DNA from: Arabidopsis thaliana
Taxonomy: Eukaryota; Streptophyta; Magnoliopsida; Brassicales; Brassicaceae
Reading direction: 5' to 3'
NCBI RefSeq assembly: GCF_000001735.4
Contig: NC_003075.7
Span: forward strand, 15,067,001-15,131,000
DNA: 64,000 bases
Below are positions 36,402 through 48,443 of the stretch, piece by piece (the stretch's first letter is position 1; the number at the start of each line of letters is the position of its first letter). The notes under the pieces were generated by a model. That model saw only the letters and a program-made list of their open reading frames with translations. It made no database searches and was not told the origin of the DNA. Position numbers and translations under genes: made by a program.

Positions 36402-38799
36402 ATGGAAAATTCTATGAACAACAGAGGACATGGACACAATCAAGAACATGCAGACAACTTGCCAGAATCAAAGAGACAGAAGCTTCCTGCTTTGGCAAGG
36501 TAACTCATATTTTATATGTTAGTGTGTCGTAAATTCGATTGTTTTGGCTAATTCTGAAGTCTTTTTGTATCGGACCTTGTTTTGAGTTGTTCATTAGTTA
36601 CACTGTCCAAAGAGCATAGTACTGTGGAAATATCATACTTTTCAAATTTTCGATAGTCTTGCTTAGCCTCGCAAGGCCTCAAATTTTCTCAGACGTCGTT
36701 GTATGAAAAAAAAACTGTCTTACAGTGTCATAGTGGAAGCTGTCAAGGTAGATAGTCTGCAGAGGCTATGCTCGTCTTTGGAACCATTATTTCGAAGAAT
36801 TGTGAGTATGATACTATTCCGAAGTTTAACTTCCACATAGACCAAATCTTGAGAAGCCTGTAAGAGCGATAAACTTGGTAATGATGTCGATCAATGGACA
36901 GGTCAGTGAAGAGGTGGAACGTGCCATATCAAGGTTGGAGAACTCGAAATCTACTTCAAGGTATTTTATCTAGCTATATACGATATCATTTTCTGGACTG
37001 GTTCCATGATCTTTACATCAATTTGAGTTTTCAGATCTACAGAACCGAATAAGATTCAAGGCCTCGATGGAAGAAATCTGCAACTTCGGTTCAGAACACG
37101 AATGCCTCCTCATTTATTCACAGGTGGGAAAGTCGAGGGAGAGCAAGGCTCAGCCATTCACGTGGTTCTTATAGATGCAAACACCGGAAATGTAATCCAA
37201 ACAGGAGAAGAATCAATGACAAAGCTGAATATTGTCGTGTTAGATGGAGACTTCAATGATGAAGACGACAAAGATTGGACGAGAGAACATTTTGAGAGCT
37301 TTGAAGTGAAGGAACGCGAAGGAAAACGTCCCATCTTGACTGGTGACAGACATGTGATAATTAAAGAAGGTGTAGGAACTCTTGGAAAACTTACTTTCAC
37401 TGACAATTCGAGCTGGATTAGGAGCAGAAAGTTTAGACTTGGTGTTAAGCCTGCAACGGGATTTCACATCCGTGAAGCTAAAACAGAACCATTTGCTGTT
37501 AAAGATCACAGAGGAGAACATGAGTATCTTAAAACTTTGGACTGACTTGATAAGCAGAGAGAGATAGAGTTTCTTGGATTGTCTACCTTAATCTTGGATT
37601 ATTTTTTGGCGGTGTTTTTTGCAGTATACAAGAAACATTATCCACCGGTTTTACATGATGAAGTCTGGAGATTGGATAAAATAGCGAAAGATGGAGCGCT
37701 ACACAAGAAGCTACTAAAATCTAACATTGTGACTGTTGAAGACTTCCTACAGATACTCATGAAGGATCCGCAGAAACTAAGAAGCGTATGTGCATCTTTA
37801 ATATTGTGAGTATCTACACAAGAAAATGATTGTTTCTTGCTTATGTTCTTTCTTTGTGTGTATTTAACAGTTACTTGGGAGTGGAATGTCAAATAGAATG
37901 TGGGATAACACGGTAGAGCACGCAAAGACTTGTGTCTTAGGTGGGAAACTTTACGCCTATTACACAGATCAAACACACCAGACAGCTGTTGTCTTTAATC
38001 ATATATATGAATTTCAAGGCCTAATTGCCAATGGCCACTTCTTGTCTTCGGAATCTCTTAACCATGACCAAAAGGTAACTCATCTCTCTGTAAAGCTAGC
38101 TTCTTTTTTTTATTCTTCCCTTTAGAGTCTGCAGTCTCTAAGGATCCTACTCAAAAGTGGTGAAAACTTTTGAACTTTTTTGGAATTCAACAGATTTCTG
38201 CAGACACTTTGGTGAAGACTGCTTACGAGAACTGGCATAAAGTGGTTGAGTATGGCGGTAAGCTCTTGAATTGCTTACCAGTTGCTAAGAAGGGAATAAA
38301 AAGCTTGCCAGAGCCAAAAATGGCTCAGAACCATCAAACGCAGCAGAAGGCTCTGCAATGCCAACAGACTGTGAATGGCTACTCATCAGATCCTCAGCAT
38401 CTGATAGAGTATCCTTTTGTCCAACAACCTTGCTATCAGTTACGAGACTACACATCGATGGAGAGTTCTTCAGTTTCAGGCTCATATAATGGAGGCCTTG
38501 AAGATATTTTCACGGAGGAAATTCGAGCGAGGAGTTCTGAGATGCTCGAGACGGATAACATGCAGAGATTGCTCAAGACATTTGGGATATCAGGCGGGTT
38601 TGGTAACAGGGATGAGTCCATTTACGGTTTCAGTGATCAGTACGAAGCTCAGATAGACAAGGGTTATATGAGAGAAGGAGGTAGAGGCGCAGGGAAAGCT
38701 GTAGTGGGATGGCTTAAGCTCAAAGCTGCATTGAGATGGGGTATCTTTATACGCAAGAAAGCTGCAGAGAGGAGGCCTCAAATTGTGGAGATCGACTAA
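36402..38799 (+). CDS. CBP60F: Calmodulin-binding protein 60 family (CBP60F), intron 4 with AT donor
   Basis: Seven exons (36402-36499, 36726-36801, 36902-36960, 37035-37519, 37625-37785, 37871-38074, 38194-38799) give 562 residues. The N-terminal KRQKLP motif, the central plant-specific DNA-binding region ([12 protein letters not shown] to VKDHRGE) and the KKHYPP and [14 protein letters not shown] blocks are typical CBP60 features. The C-terminal basic amphipathic segment ([20 protein letters not shown]) is the probable calmodulin-binding site of the CBP60A-F group. The family acts in the nucleus in salicylic-acid immune gene control (CBP60G/SARD1) or its restraint (CBP60A). Family alignment needs exon 4 to end at C37519 (RGE-L-YKK), but the intron then starts ATGAGTATC. 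Unspliced reading stops at 37543-37545. I recall AT4G31000. Confidence 0.88.
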
Positions 38800-39246
38800 G
38801 AAAGTACTACAAAAAAATTCCGAGAGCTTTTCTTTTGTATAAATAAACTTGAAGCAATTACTTTTTTAAAGAGGATCAACCAGTATATCCTTCCATATCT
38901 AAGCATTGGAGAAAAAGGTTAAACGACTGGTTATCAGTCAGACAAAGAGTCTTAATACCGAAAGTCTCAGTATTCGTCCTCTTTAAGATAATCTCCACAC
39001 CAAATACATACGAATGGAGTGAAGGTTCCTATATATATTGACAAAGAAAAATTAAGGATTTATGAACAGAATGAATTTAACATTGCATCAACTTACTTAG
39101 CTTACCATTAAATTACGGAGTAAAATCTGAAGACGTGGAAAATCGAGGTGAGATGGCTGGACTGGACTAGACCATCATCGAGATATCTCCAGCACTCATA
39201 TCAAGAACATAGGTTTCGGTTATAAAAGCCTCCCATGCACTTTTTT
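38800..39246. other. Intergenic, CBP60F 3' UTR
   Basis: About 450 bp with a likely AATAAA-like polyadenylation region (TATAAATAAAC near 38838). No gene is seen. Confidence 0.4.
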
Positions 39247-39474
39247 TTAGAGATCTTTCTTTGTGATTGCTTGATCGGCCGTATCAAAAGCGGTTGTGGA
39301 TTGCTCAATATCAACAAGAGAGGTAGGAGTTGTAGATGGCCGCCGGAGCACAGCAGTTTCAGGAGCGGTTGTGGATTGCTCATCTTCAGAGATATCAACA
39401 AGAGAGGTTGGGGTTGTAGATGGCCGGACTCCAGCAGTTTCAGAGAAGCCAGCTCCTTCGTTAGGCAAACTCAT
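39247..39474 (-). CDS. Possible small protein of 75 residues with an internal tandem repeat
   Basis: A minus-strand ORF beginning MSLPNEGAGFSETAG contains two copies of a Thr/Ser-rich unit (RPSTTPTSLVDI, then EQSTTA). DNA copies lie at 39290-39342 and 39365-39425. Codon use is less AT-biased than in nearby non-coding sequence. I recognise no family and see no signal peptide. It lies just upstream of mCSF1 on the opposite strand, and could be an orphan gene, a relic, or chance within a duplicated GC-richer patch. Confidence 0.3.
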   Translation of the reverse strand: MSLPNEGAGFSETAGVRPSTTPTSLVDISEDEQSTTAPETAVLRRPSTTPTSLVDIEQSTTAFDTADQAITKKDL

Positions 39475-39514
39475 TCTCGCAGACGTGGCCCTAGTTAGTA
39501 GCGCGCCAAGGCAC

Positions 39515-39522
39515 TATATAAG
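39515..39522 (+). promoter_or_regulatory. Probable TATA box of mCSF1
   Basis: TATATAAG lies 193 bp upstream of the mCSF1 ATG and is oriented correctly for it. Motif evidence only. Confidence 0.4.
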
Positions 39523-39707
39523 TGACACGGCAGGGATAAGTCAAACTTAAAGGCCGACTTGACTAATGGGCCCTATAATGTTAGGCCCATGTTTTGAGAG
39601 AGCAAGTAGAGAGAAGAAACAAGCAACAAGAAGTTCCTTCCTCAGCCTCTTTCCGATTTCTTCTTCAGTCTCTCTCCACTGGTTCGTCGACTTCGTAGAA
39701 GCAAAAA

Positions 39708-41446
39708 ATGTTCTTGATTCGTCTCTCCCGCCATAACCCATCATCTTTTACACTTCTCACGCGCCGCCTTCACGACCAAACAATTTCCTCGTCACGACTC
39801 CGAGACCTTTACAATTTTCAATCACCGCCGCCTTTGTCGTCGTCAGCCTCCGAAAATCCTGACTTTAACCAGAAAAACAACAATAAGAAGAAGCCAAAGC
39901 CGCAGTACCGTCCACCTTCTTCGCTGGAAGGTGTGAAGACGGTTCACTCTGATCTTCCGTTCGATTTCCGGTTCAGTTACACAGAGAGTTGCTCAAATGT
40001 GAGGCCAATTGGCTTGAGAGAACCAAAGTATTCACCTTTTGGTCCTGATCGATTGGACCGGGAATGGACCGGTGTCTGTGCGCCGGCGGTTAATCCAAAG
40101 GTAGAGTCTGTTGACGGAGTGGAGGATCCGAAGCTGGAAGAGAAAAGAAGGAAAGTGAGAGAGAAGATTCAAGGGGCATCACTCACTGAAGCTGAAAGGA
40201 AATTTCTGGTGGAGCTGTGTCAGAGGAACAAAACTAAAAGACAAGTCAATCTTGGTATTCGTTTCTTCACTCCTTATTCATGAGATTGTAGTCTACCTTA
40301 CTGTCATTGATAGATGTGGTTAAATTGAGAAATTTGAAGGGTGTGTGTCTTCTTGTCAGGGCTTAGAAAACTTTCCTTTTTGGTCACCAATAACGAATGC
40401 ACTCTTTTGTTTCTTTTGTATACTGCTATTTCTATGCTGAATGGTTGCTTTGGGGGTATGTGTAGGGCGAGATGGTTTGACTCATAATATGCTGAATGAT
40501 GTCTATAATCATTGGAAACATGCTGAAGCAGTTCGGGTCAAATGTCTTGGAGTCCCAACCCTCGATATGAAGAACGTTATATTCCACCTTGAGGTGTCGT
40601 CTTTTATGAATCTGATATTGTTCTTTTAGTATATGATTTGTGGAATCTAAAGAATGACTTGTACAGCCGTGTTGCTTGTTGTTACAGGACAAAACGTTTG
40701 GCCAGGTAGTCTCTAAACACTCTGGTACACTTGTGTTATATAGAGGGCGAAACTACGATCCCAAGAAAAGGCCTAAGATCCCATTGATGTTGTGGAAACC
40801 TCATGAACCAGTGTACCCTAGGCTGATTAAAACAACAATTGATGGTCTAAGCATCGATGAGACCAAAGCAATGAGAAAGAAAGGGCTAGCTGTTCCTGCC
40901 TTGACAAAACTTGGTCCATACCTTTTCCATGCCTTTTTATTTTTAAATTCTGGTTGTGTCAATATTCTTAATCACTTTTGCCTGAAATTTTTGTTTCAGC
41001 CAAGAATGGTTATTACGGTAGTCTTGTTCCAATGGTGAGAGATGCTTTCCTCGTGAGTGAATTAGTACGTATTGATTGCTTGGGACTAGAGAGAAAGGAT
41101 TACAAGAAAATTGGAGCAAAGCTTAGGGTGAGATGTTTCTTCCTGTCCCTTTCACTTTCTTTGCTGTCCAACTTCATCTGTTGGTCAAGCCTTGGAGACC
41201 TCTTTACTGCTTCAGGTTTCTGTTTGAACAAACACTAACATCTAAGTTTGTGTGAAGGATTTGGTCCCTTGCATCCTGGTGACATTTGACAAGGAGCAGG
41301 TCGTGATTTGGAGAGGTAAAGACTATAAGCCACCCAAAGAAGATGATGAATATTCGTCCTTCATTCATCGTGAATCTTCCATAGACTCTGATGTCGATTT
41401 AAGTTGTAGCAGAGGGGCTCAAGATTCTCCTGACGAGACAACCTAG
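39708..41446 (+). CDS. MCSF1: Mitochondrial CAF-like splicing factor (two CRM domains)
   Basis: Five exons (39708-40254, 40466-40593, 40688-40913, 41000-41127, 41258-41446) give 405 residues. The Arg/Ser-rich N-terminus ([13 protein letters not shown]) is a typical mitochondrial presequence, followed by a Pro/Lys-rich linker (about residues 40-75). Two CRM (CRS1/YhbY) RNA-binding domains follow: the first from about residue 157 with GRDG near 183, the second from about 271 with AKNGYYG. Both end in the [16 protein letters not shown] strand. CRM proteins promote group II intron splicing, and this one (recalled as mCSF1, AT4G31010) acts on several mitochondrial introns. All introns are GT-AG and the frame closes exactly. 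Confidence 0.92.
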
Positions 41447-41831
41447 GATGATTTAGTACTCTTGATCCCAGATGTATAGTTATAATGTGAGAGTATTTTG
41501 TGGTAATGTACTTAATTGTCTCGCTAAGGAGCACTAGATAGTTCGAAGGAAATGCTGATTACATCTTTTCTGTGTTGCTTCTCCTACAAGTAATGATGTG
41601 TTACAGAAACCCCCAAACTTGAAGCTACATTTTTACAGGAGATTGAACATCGATCAAATACCCAAAAGCAGGGCAACATTCTACAGTGAAATACCTCACT
41701 AGATGATCTCTGTTACGCCGTTGTCTGTGACCCTGTGTTTAGCATTGGTTTTGATCACATTGAGGAAATAACTCTGCACATGCGATGCCAAGGAAGAAAT
41801 CTACCAAACCAATTGTCTTGTGATTCTGCTA
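41447..41831. other. Convergent 3' ends of mCSF1 and the hydrolase
   Basis: A 385-bp gap between two facing genes, occupied by their 3' UTRs. No gene or structured RNA is seen. Confidence 0.5.
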
Positions 41832-43079
41832 CTACCGTTTCCCGAATTTCAAGCACCGATTGTGCTTAGTCTCGGTGATACTGGGCTCATTAGTTAGTTG
41901 TTTGGGTGGTGGATTGGTTAGAGAGAGTTTCTCCATTGCATTTACGAACTTTTTGAGGTGCTTGATGTACTCAGGGTAAGTCTCGAGGTTGCAATGCCCT
42001 CCTCCCTTCACCCATAACGGATCATACTTCTCCTTCGCCAGCTCCCACAGTCGTTTCCCGTGAGACAAATCAACAATCTCGTCATTTGTGCCCTGCAGCA
42101 GCTCATCACAAATCAATCAGCACAAATCAACAGAAAGAAGAAGACAGACAAATCCACTAGATCTAAAGCTTTTACTTACATGTATGACAAGGACTTGTGA
42201 GTTGACATGGCGAATCTTGTCTATGTTCTGCAGTAAGACATTCAAAACAAAGAGATGAGACAGGAACAGAGTATATATGTAACCCAACCAAAAGCAAATC
42301 TTTTGTGTGTGCTTTTCTTACTTTGAATATATCGAACCAGAGAGTCATTTTGACAGGATACAAGACTCTGATTCCAGAGAGAATGGCGCTGTGAAGAACA
42401 ACTCCTCTAAGCCTCTTCAACCGAGAAGCCATGTGCAACGTTGGACCGCTTCCTACAGACTGACCGTACAGAATTATCTCCTCTTGCTTGATCCCATAAT
42501 CGCTCCGCAAGCAACTGTACACTGCCTCTATGTCATAATACGTGTTGAATTCAGACGGCTAAACCAAAAAGAACCAGAAAAACAAAAAAAGTCAAGAACA
42601 CAAAAACATCTGAATAAATCACATTAAGGTTTTATAGTTTTGAATGATTTCTCTTTGGTTACCTTTCCTGTTGAAGCTCCATATCCTGAATAATCATAAC
42701 TGTTTCAAAATGCCATCAAAACATTTAAAAACAAGTCAAACGTCAAGAATCTAACCATTAAAGTTTTTAAGATATACCTCATGATGTTGACGCGGAGATG
42801 AGCACGGAGTTCGATGAATAGCTCGACCATTTGGCCAAGATCAGCGGCATTGCCATGGGAATAGAGAAGCGTGAATCTCGCAAAAGGGTGTCTCCAAAAC
42901 GTGGCAACAACTTTGTTGCCGGACTTTGTGGTGAGTTGGTGGACTTCCACGTTCTTGTCAGCCGACACTCCGGCGAAGACCAGCTTCCCGGTCTCGTCAT
43001 CCTTCGTTACGCCGTATGTTGCTGGCTCCGGCGGGAAGAATGCGAACTTGGCCGCCACATTTGACGTCACATTACCCAT
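41832..43079 (-). CDS. Alpha/beta hydrolase of the ABHD17/WAV2-like type
   Basis: Five exons on the minus strand (43079-42778, 42699-42663, 42558-42322, 42227-42180, 42092-41832) give 294 residues. The fold carries the oxyanion-region motif YSHGNAADLG, the nucleophile elbow GQSVG with Ser147, the acid Asp212 (GTNDEIV) and the base His241 (GGGHCNLE), so a complete Ser-Asp-His triad is present. The protein begins MGNVTS, a good N-myristoylation context, which suggests membrane attachment. Relatives include animal ABHD17 protein depalmitoylases and plant WAV2, which affects root bending. The substrate here is unknown. I recall AT4G31020. The start is conserved MGNVTSNVAAKFAFFPP, and an earlier in-frame start would add three residues. 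Confidence 0.9.
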
Positions 43080-44413
43080 TTTAATCAAAGAAGATTAAAA
43101 AAGAAGACAACTTTCAATGAAGAAAAGGAGAAAAACACCAAACCCAAAATCTTCCCCTCTCTCTGTCTCTGTCTTTGTCTAAGAAAAGAATTTTAAAAAA
43201 TTGTTTTTTTTTTTGTTTTTTTTTGGTTTTTTGTTTGTGTAAACTTGTTGAGAGGTAAGAAAATGGAGAGAAGGTGGAGGAGGAGAGAAGAAGGGAACCG
43301 AACTTGTCGGGGGAAAGAAGAAGATATGAGCTGTTTTATAAAAAAACAACTTCTACACCTCTCTTCTTTCTTTTTAGAGTTGATGTTTTATTAAAGGGGT
43401 TTTTATAGAATCATAATTAATCTTTAGATTCTTAGGATTGAATATATATGACTATGAGTCTATGATGATAAATAAGAAAGAAGCCAGTCTAGATTTTTTT
43501 TCAAATAGAAATGGTAATGTCACACAATATTTGAATGGCCTCGTCCATGGTTTGGTAAATTCTGATGGCGTAATACAAAAAAAATCCTTTTGTTTTGGTC
43601 AAAATGAAATTCTGTTGTATGTAACAAGTAAAATATTTGGGTTAAGTTTTTAAAAACTTGTGTTCATCTTTAGGTGATGATGTTCATATTTATTGTGCTT
43701 GTGTCTTGAAAAGAGAGTTACACAACGAAGGGCTAAGATTTGGTCAAAGGCTGCAAGGAATGGCTTTTAATGGGAAGTCTTGTCAGACATTCCTCCTTCT
43801 TATTTACCTAAATTATCTTTAATACCACTTGCTCTGTTTTTTTCAATTTGGTCTCGTTTTCACTTTGCAATTTCTTGTTCCAATTCCTTTTTTTTTTAAG
43901 TACAATAACAAAAAAGGAGACATTGTCTTGTTTGGACAAGTATGCTTTTAATTTCTGACACGATTCTGTGTGCTTTGGACTTCGTCAGCTTCAGATTTTG
44001 ACCAAAACTATTAGCAAATGGTGTAAAGTTAAACTAATGATGATTCAGTTTAATTTATTGGTTTTGCTTATAAAATGATGATTATTTGAGGTTTTAACTG
44101 TGCAATGGCCCGTAAAATCCGCCATGTTAAATGGGGGCAATTACAATTATATCAATTAATAACACTATTTGCAGACAGTTCGTTTTCATTGTAGATAACT
44201 TTTTCTACAAAGGAATCTAACTGATCCGCTTAGAGGTCTAGTAGAGAGAGGGTAACCTAGTAAATGTCTTTGCTAATCAAAACATTGTACATTTATTTGC
44301 ATGGTCAGCTTTTAAGACATTGAGAGCTTGGTCCAAAAGAGAGAAAAGTGTCTTCATTCAACAAAGGCATGAGAGAGCTTTGTGTGGAAGTTTGAGCTCT
44401 TAAATCTTAATCA
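43080..44413. other. Intergenic region upstream of the hydrolase
   Basis: The first 250 bp are the minus-strand hydrolase leader and promoter: CT/GA-rich at 43155-43172, a T-rich run at 43202-43224, and a TTTATAAAA element near 43334. The rest is AT-rich and holds no gene I can support. Confidence 0.5.
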
Positions 44414-44599
44414 TCAAATCAACCATAAAAAAGCAAAAAAGATAACCCAAGACACAAGTAAAAAGTGACGAGACTTGTAACTTACCGTAAAGAAGATTAC
44501 TACTATTTCACAAGTAAACATACACCCAAAGCCCAAATTCCAAGGCCCAAAGCCCATATCCGAAAGGGCTTCTTTTGTAGGTTTGTTTATTGTGTACAT
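44414..44599 (-). CDS. Possible small membrane protein (61 residues)
   Basis: A minus-strand ORF from ATG at 44599 encodes 61 residues with two hydrophobic segments (about 26-38 and 47-61) and a GFGC motif resembling a lipoprotein box. TAIR, as I recall, lists a 'putative membrane lipoprotein' near here (AT4G31030), and this may be it. It lies 210 bp beyond the DLDG1 stop on the same strand, so it may simply be 3' sequence. Coding status is doubtful. Confidence 0.25.
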   Translation of the reverse strand: MYTINKPTKEALSDMGFGPWNLGFGCMFTCEIVVIFFTVSYKSRHFLLVSWVIFFAFLWLI

Positions 44600-44810
44600 G
44601 ACCAAGTACTGGTGAGAGAGCCAACAGATTAGTGCTCTCTCAATCGTTCACCAAAAATTCAACCAAAAAATATATTTTAAGATCAAGATGAGTGACCAAA
44701 AAAATAGCCTATGTTTCTCTTATGTCTATCTGAACGTAAATAAAGCTGAAGAATGGTTTGTGTGATAGAGACACAGAACTCAAGTGGAGGGTTTCAATGG
44801 TGGGTACTAC

Positions 44811-46881
44811 TCAGTGACGTTTCATCTCCTGGAATATGTTGGAAACTCGCGGAGACAGTCTTGGAAGGAACTTAAACAGCTACATAAGAAGCAGAAAAAA
44901 ACAGTTGAGAAATGCAGACGAGATAATGAGCAAAGAAGACGAAACAAAGCAGAGACATAGAAATCAAAAGAGCATAAAAAAGGAGAAAAGAAGATACCCA
45001 GAGCTTAACACAAGCGTCCATAATAACGGGAACTAGGCAGATAAAAATGGTAATAGTAGATTGCTCAACTTCAAGACCATAATGTTCCATTATTATCTCT
45101 AACAATGTCTCCCATCCAGATTCAGAATGGTACCTATAAAGAGAAGCATTAATGGACTATTGGTAGATCTATCGCTAATATCAGGTTATTGGAACAGTAA
45201 CAGCTTTGATTTAACGTTTGTTATGAGCTTCAGTTCTGGTGGTTGCTCTTAATGAAAGCAAAGATTTGGACATTTACCCCAAGAATATGTCGGTGATCAG
45301 GATGATGAGAAATGCCTTTCCCGTGTCTGAAATGTTGTTTATGATTTTATATCCTGTAAATTTCAACAAGGCTACCTGAAAAAAGTTCATGAAGTAACCC
45401 AAAAAGGTACATGTTAACAACATAGCAGCTTGAAAGGAAACTTAGAATGCCATTTTAGGTGGGCTTAATCACGGTTGGAAACGGAAACTTACTCTACCCT
45501 GATTGGCGTACAAAAGAACAAACAAGGAGATCCCAAACACCATATCAGACCATATGTTGGCAAATGCTTTCCGGTTCTCTAGTCTCCACTCATCACGCAG
45601 TTCCAAACTGTTGAAGAAACCAATGGGAGGAACACAAAAAGAAACACAGTGAGGCTATCAAAAGAAACTATCTGGTACACGATCAAGATGGGTTTACGAC
45701 CTTTGACATCAAAAGAAACTAAAAATGTGGAGTCGAGTCTTACGCTTTACCCCGCATCTCCCACCATAAATCATCGTCAGAAAGCGGCGGAGATTTGCCA
45801 ATCTCAACTTCAAGACGGTACCTAGCTTTTTCTCTATTAAGTTCCTTAACCATTTCTAGCTTCTGATTTCGTCTCACATCAAGCGTCTGGGCAGCAAGTG
45901 GTACAGTCTTCACATATCTTTAAGTAAAGGCACAGACTAAATAATCAAACTGGGGACTAACACAACGTAAATAGAGACATAACCTGGGGAATTAACAGCA
46001 AAAATGAAGAAAATCACCTGTCTAAGAAGGGCATAAGTAGATAATCATGAGCCAAAAAGTCTAATGCCCATGGAATGAGAATTAAGACCGCCAAAAACTT
46101 TGCCTGTAAAGAGTTACAACGTCAATGAGCATTGATCAATCATCTGGAAGAACATTACAATCACTAACAAATGAACTAAGAATCACACATATCATCAATT
46201 AAGGAACAAGATCAACAGAGAGAGCTATGTAGCATAACTCACCGATTTTGAAGAAGCGTAACGAAAAATACGGTCTTCGTAAAGAATATCTTCCTCTTCT
46301 GCACCTAAAACCATATCCCTCACCATTTTAACCAACCCTCCATCTGGAATTGTCAATTCATCAAGCTCTAAATTGTCGTCACTACCAGCAGAGTCTCGGG
46401 TCCAAGACTCAACAAAACTATCATCTGAATCCACAATCCAATCCTCCCATTTCTTGGTCACATCAGCAACAACACCACTATCCCCAATCTCCTCCTGACC
46501 TTCCCGTAGCTCGACAATCGCCTCTGCTCGTCTCTTCCAAGTCTCGAATTTCTCTTCATCAGACATCTCATCATCCTTTGCAAGCTCAGTAGTCTCATCA
46601 ACAATGTCGTCGTCTCTCAAACCAAGCCAATTCCCATCATCATCAAAGAAAAACCTCTGCCACCAGCTTCTTCTCCTCTTATTATTATTACCCGTATGAC
46701 TGTTATTCTTCTCCGCACTGGGAACAAATCTCCAAAGCTTCTTCCTTCTCTTACCCCACAACGAAATCGAATCACAAGGCTTATAACGAAGAAGAGAAGA
46801 TGATGATGATTCAGGATCTGGGTTTTGACTACTGAATGATAAGCAGTGGCATAAGACCATTGACGAGCTCATCAAGGACAT
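44811..46881 (-). CDS. DLDG1: Plastid CemA-like envelope protein (DLDG1)
   Basis: Seven exons on the minus strand (46881-46243, 46103-46018, 45917-45744, 45607-45493, 45375-45278, 45133-44998, 44870-44811) give 435 residues. The Ser-rich, acid-poor N-terminus is a chloroplast transit peptide. An acidic middle (about residues 75-190) precedes a CemA/YCF10 homology region with transmembrane segments (AKFLAVLILIPWALDFL, VFGISLFVLLYA, AFLIILITDIFLG, IFICLVPVIMDACVKLW) and the terminal FLPRLSPRVSNIFQEM block. CemA-type proteins affect H+ movement across the chloroplast envelope. DLDG1 (AT4G31040, from memory) influences greening and non-photochemical quenching. Skipping the last splice at 44998 would replace the conserved tail with a hydrophobic one. 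Confidence 0.88.
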
Positions 46882-47344
46882 GAATCAAACCCAACATTGT
46901 TCGGACTTTAATCTCAAAGCAACAACACAGATTCTTCTACAAAACCCAGACAAACCAGCATATCTTTCTTTGTAAATTCAACAACTTTACAAAGCCCTAT
47001 ACCCGGAATCCGGTGAAGATAAGAATTAGGGTTCTTCAGCTCAGAAAGTTACCGAGAGAGAGAACCAGAAGCTGACCCCAGTTGTGGATAGTGGATACCA
47101 GATGATAGATAAAGCCACGCTCTTTTTTTTGTTTTGTTATCTTCTTCTTCAAATTAAGCTTGTAAAATATCTGTTATCCATAAAGATTGCTTTTTTGGTT
47201 TCAAATAATTAATTACATTTACATATTATTTTGTAGAGTCAAAATTGTTGTTTCCGTCGTTTTTGATTGGCTAAAAATTGAATGACTGTATATTTACAGA
47301 AATAAATTTTAAGTAAATTCCACTTTCTTCTTTAGTACAGAGTT
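46882..47344. other. Shared divergent promoter of DLDG1 and LIP2p
   Basis: Only 463 bp separate two plastid-protein genes on opposite strands. The interval contains both leaders, a T-rich run near 47126-47140, and no other feature I can support. Co-regulation is possible but is an inference. Confidence 0.5.
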
Positions 47345-48443
47345 ATGGAGTTGCTGAATGGAGTAGAAACTCTAGTTTCGGGAATTCATCATCACCATCG
47401 TACTAACGCGAAGAGAAACAGATTAGTTAGATCTGTCAAGATCTTAAACTCCGGGAATCATGAAATCCCCAGAAAGTAAAGTTTCCTTTTTTGTGCTCTC
47501 TATTTTCTGTTTGAGGCATTTTAACGAACACCTTCCGTGCAATCACTATCAATTTTGCAGGTGCCTGTGTTTTGATCTTTACGACAAATTGGTTCCATAC
47601 AAGAAAGCTTGGTCATGGCAGAAGAGCATTGTCGAGGAGAAAAAGACATTGATTGATAGAAACCAAGACTGCGCTGATACAGTGATTTTGTTACAACACT
47701 CTCCTGTTTACACAATGGGAACTGCTAGTACAGAGGATTATCTCAATTTCGATATAAAGGATGCTCCTTTCAATGTTTATCGAACTGAACGTGGTGGCGA
47801 AGTCACTTACCATGGCCCTGGTCAGGTAATAATGTCAACAATGCATTGGAAGTTTCTGTGTGTTTTCTAATGAGCTCTTCAAGCTGATTATAGGAATGTT
47901 TGAAAATGTAGCTAGTTATGTATCCTATAATCAATCTTCGAAATCACGAGATGGATCTTCATTGGTACCTCAGGATGCTTGAAGAGATTGTCATCCGTGT
48001 GCTTTCCTCAACTTTCTCCATTAAAGCTTCTCGTCTTGACGGTTTAACTGGAGTTTGGGTTGGTATGTCTCATATTTCAAATGGATGATTTTGTAAGTGA
48101 TCTAATATATATTCCGAGATTGATTTCTTTTTGTTTGCAAATGGTATATATAGGCAACCAAAAAGTGGCGGCGATAGGTATTCGTGTGTCGAAATGGATA
48201 ACATATCATGGTTTAGCTCTTAATGTCACTACAGATCTAACACCATTCAACTGGATAGTTCCATGTGGGATTAGAGACCGGAAAGTTGGAAACATAAAGG
48301 GCTTGCTTGAAGATGGAGAACACGGAATGGTTGATGATTTGAGGTTGATCGATATAGTTCACGAGTCTTTACTAAAGGAATTCTCTGAAGCTTTCCAGCT
48401 TCAGATCGAAAAGCAAACAGTTTCAGATCCTAATATTCTGTAA
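47345..48443 (+). CDS. LIP2P: Plastid octanoyltransferase LIP2p (lipoate biosynthesis)
   Basis: Four exons (47345-47475, 47561-47825, 47912-48062, 48154-48443) give 278 residues. The enzyme moves octanoyl groups from acyl carrier protein onto the lipoyl domains of E2 subunits, the first step of lipoylation. In plastids it serves pyruvate dehydrogenase and so fatty-acid synthesis. The LipB signature [12 protein letters not shown] is at residues 121-132. The catalytic Lys (K186 in NQKVAAIG) and the acyl-carrying Cys (C220 in VPCGIRDR) are both present. The N-terminal 40 residues (basic, few acidic) look like a transit peptide. I recall AT4G31050. All splice sites are GT-AG. Confidence 0.92.
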
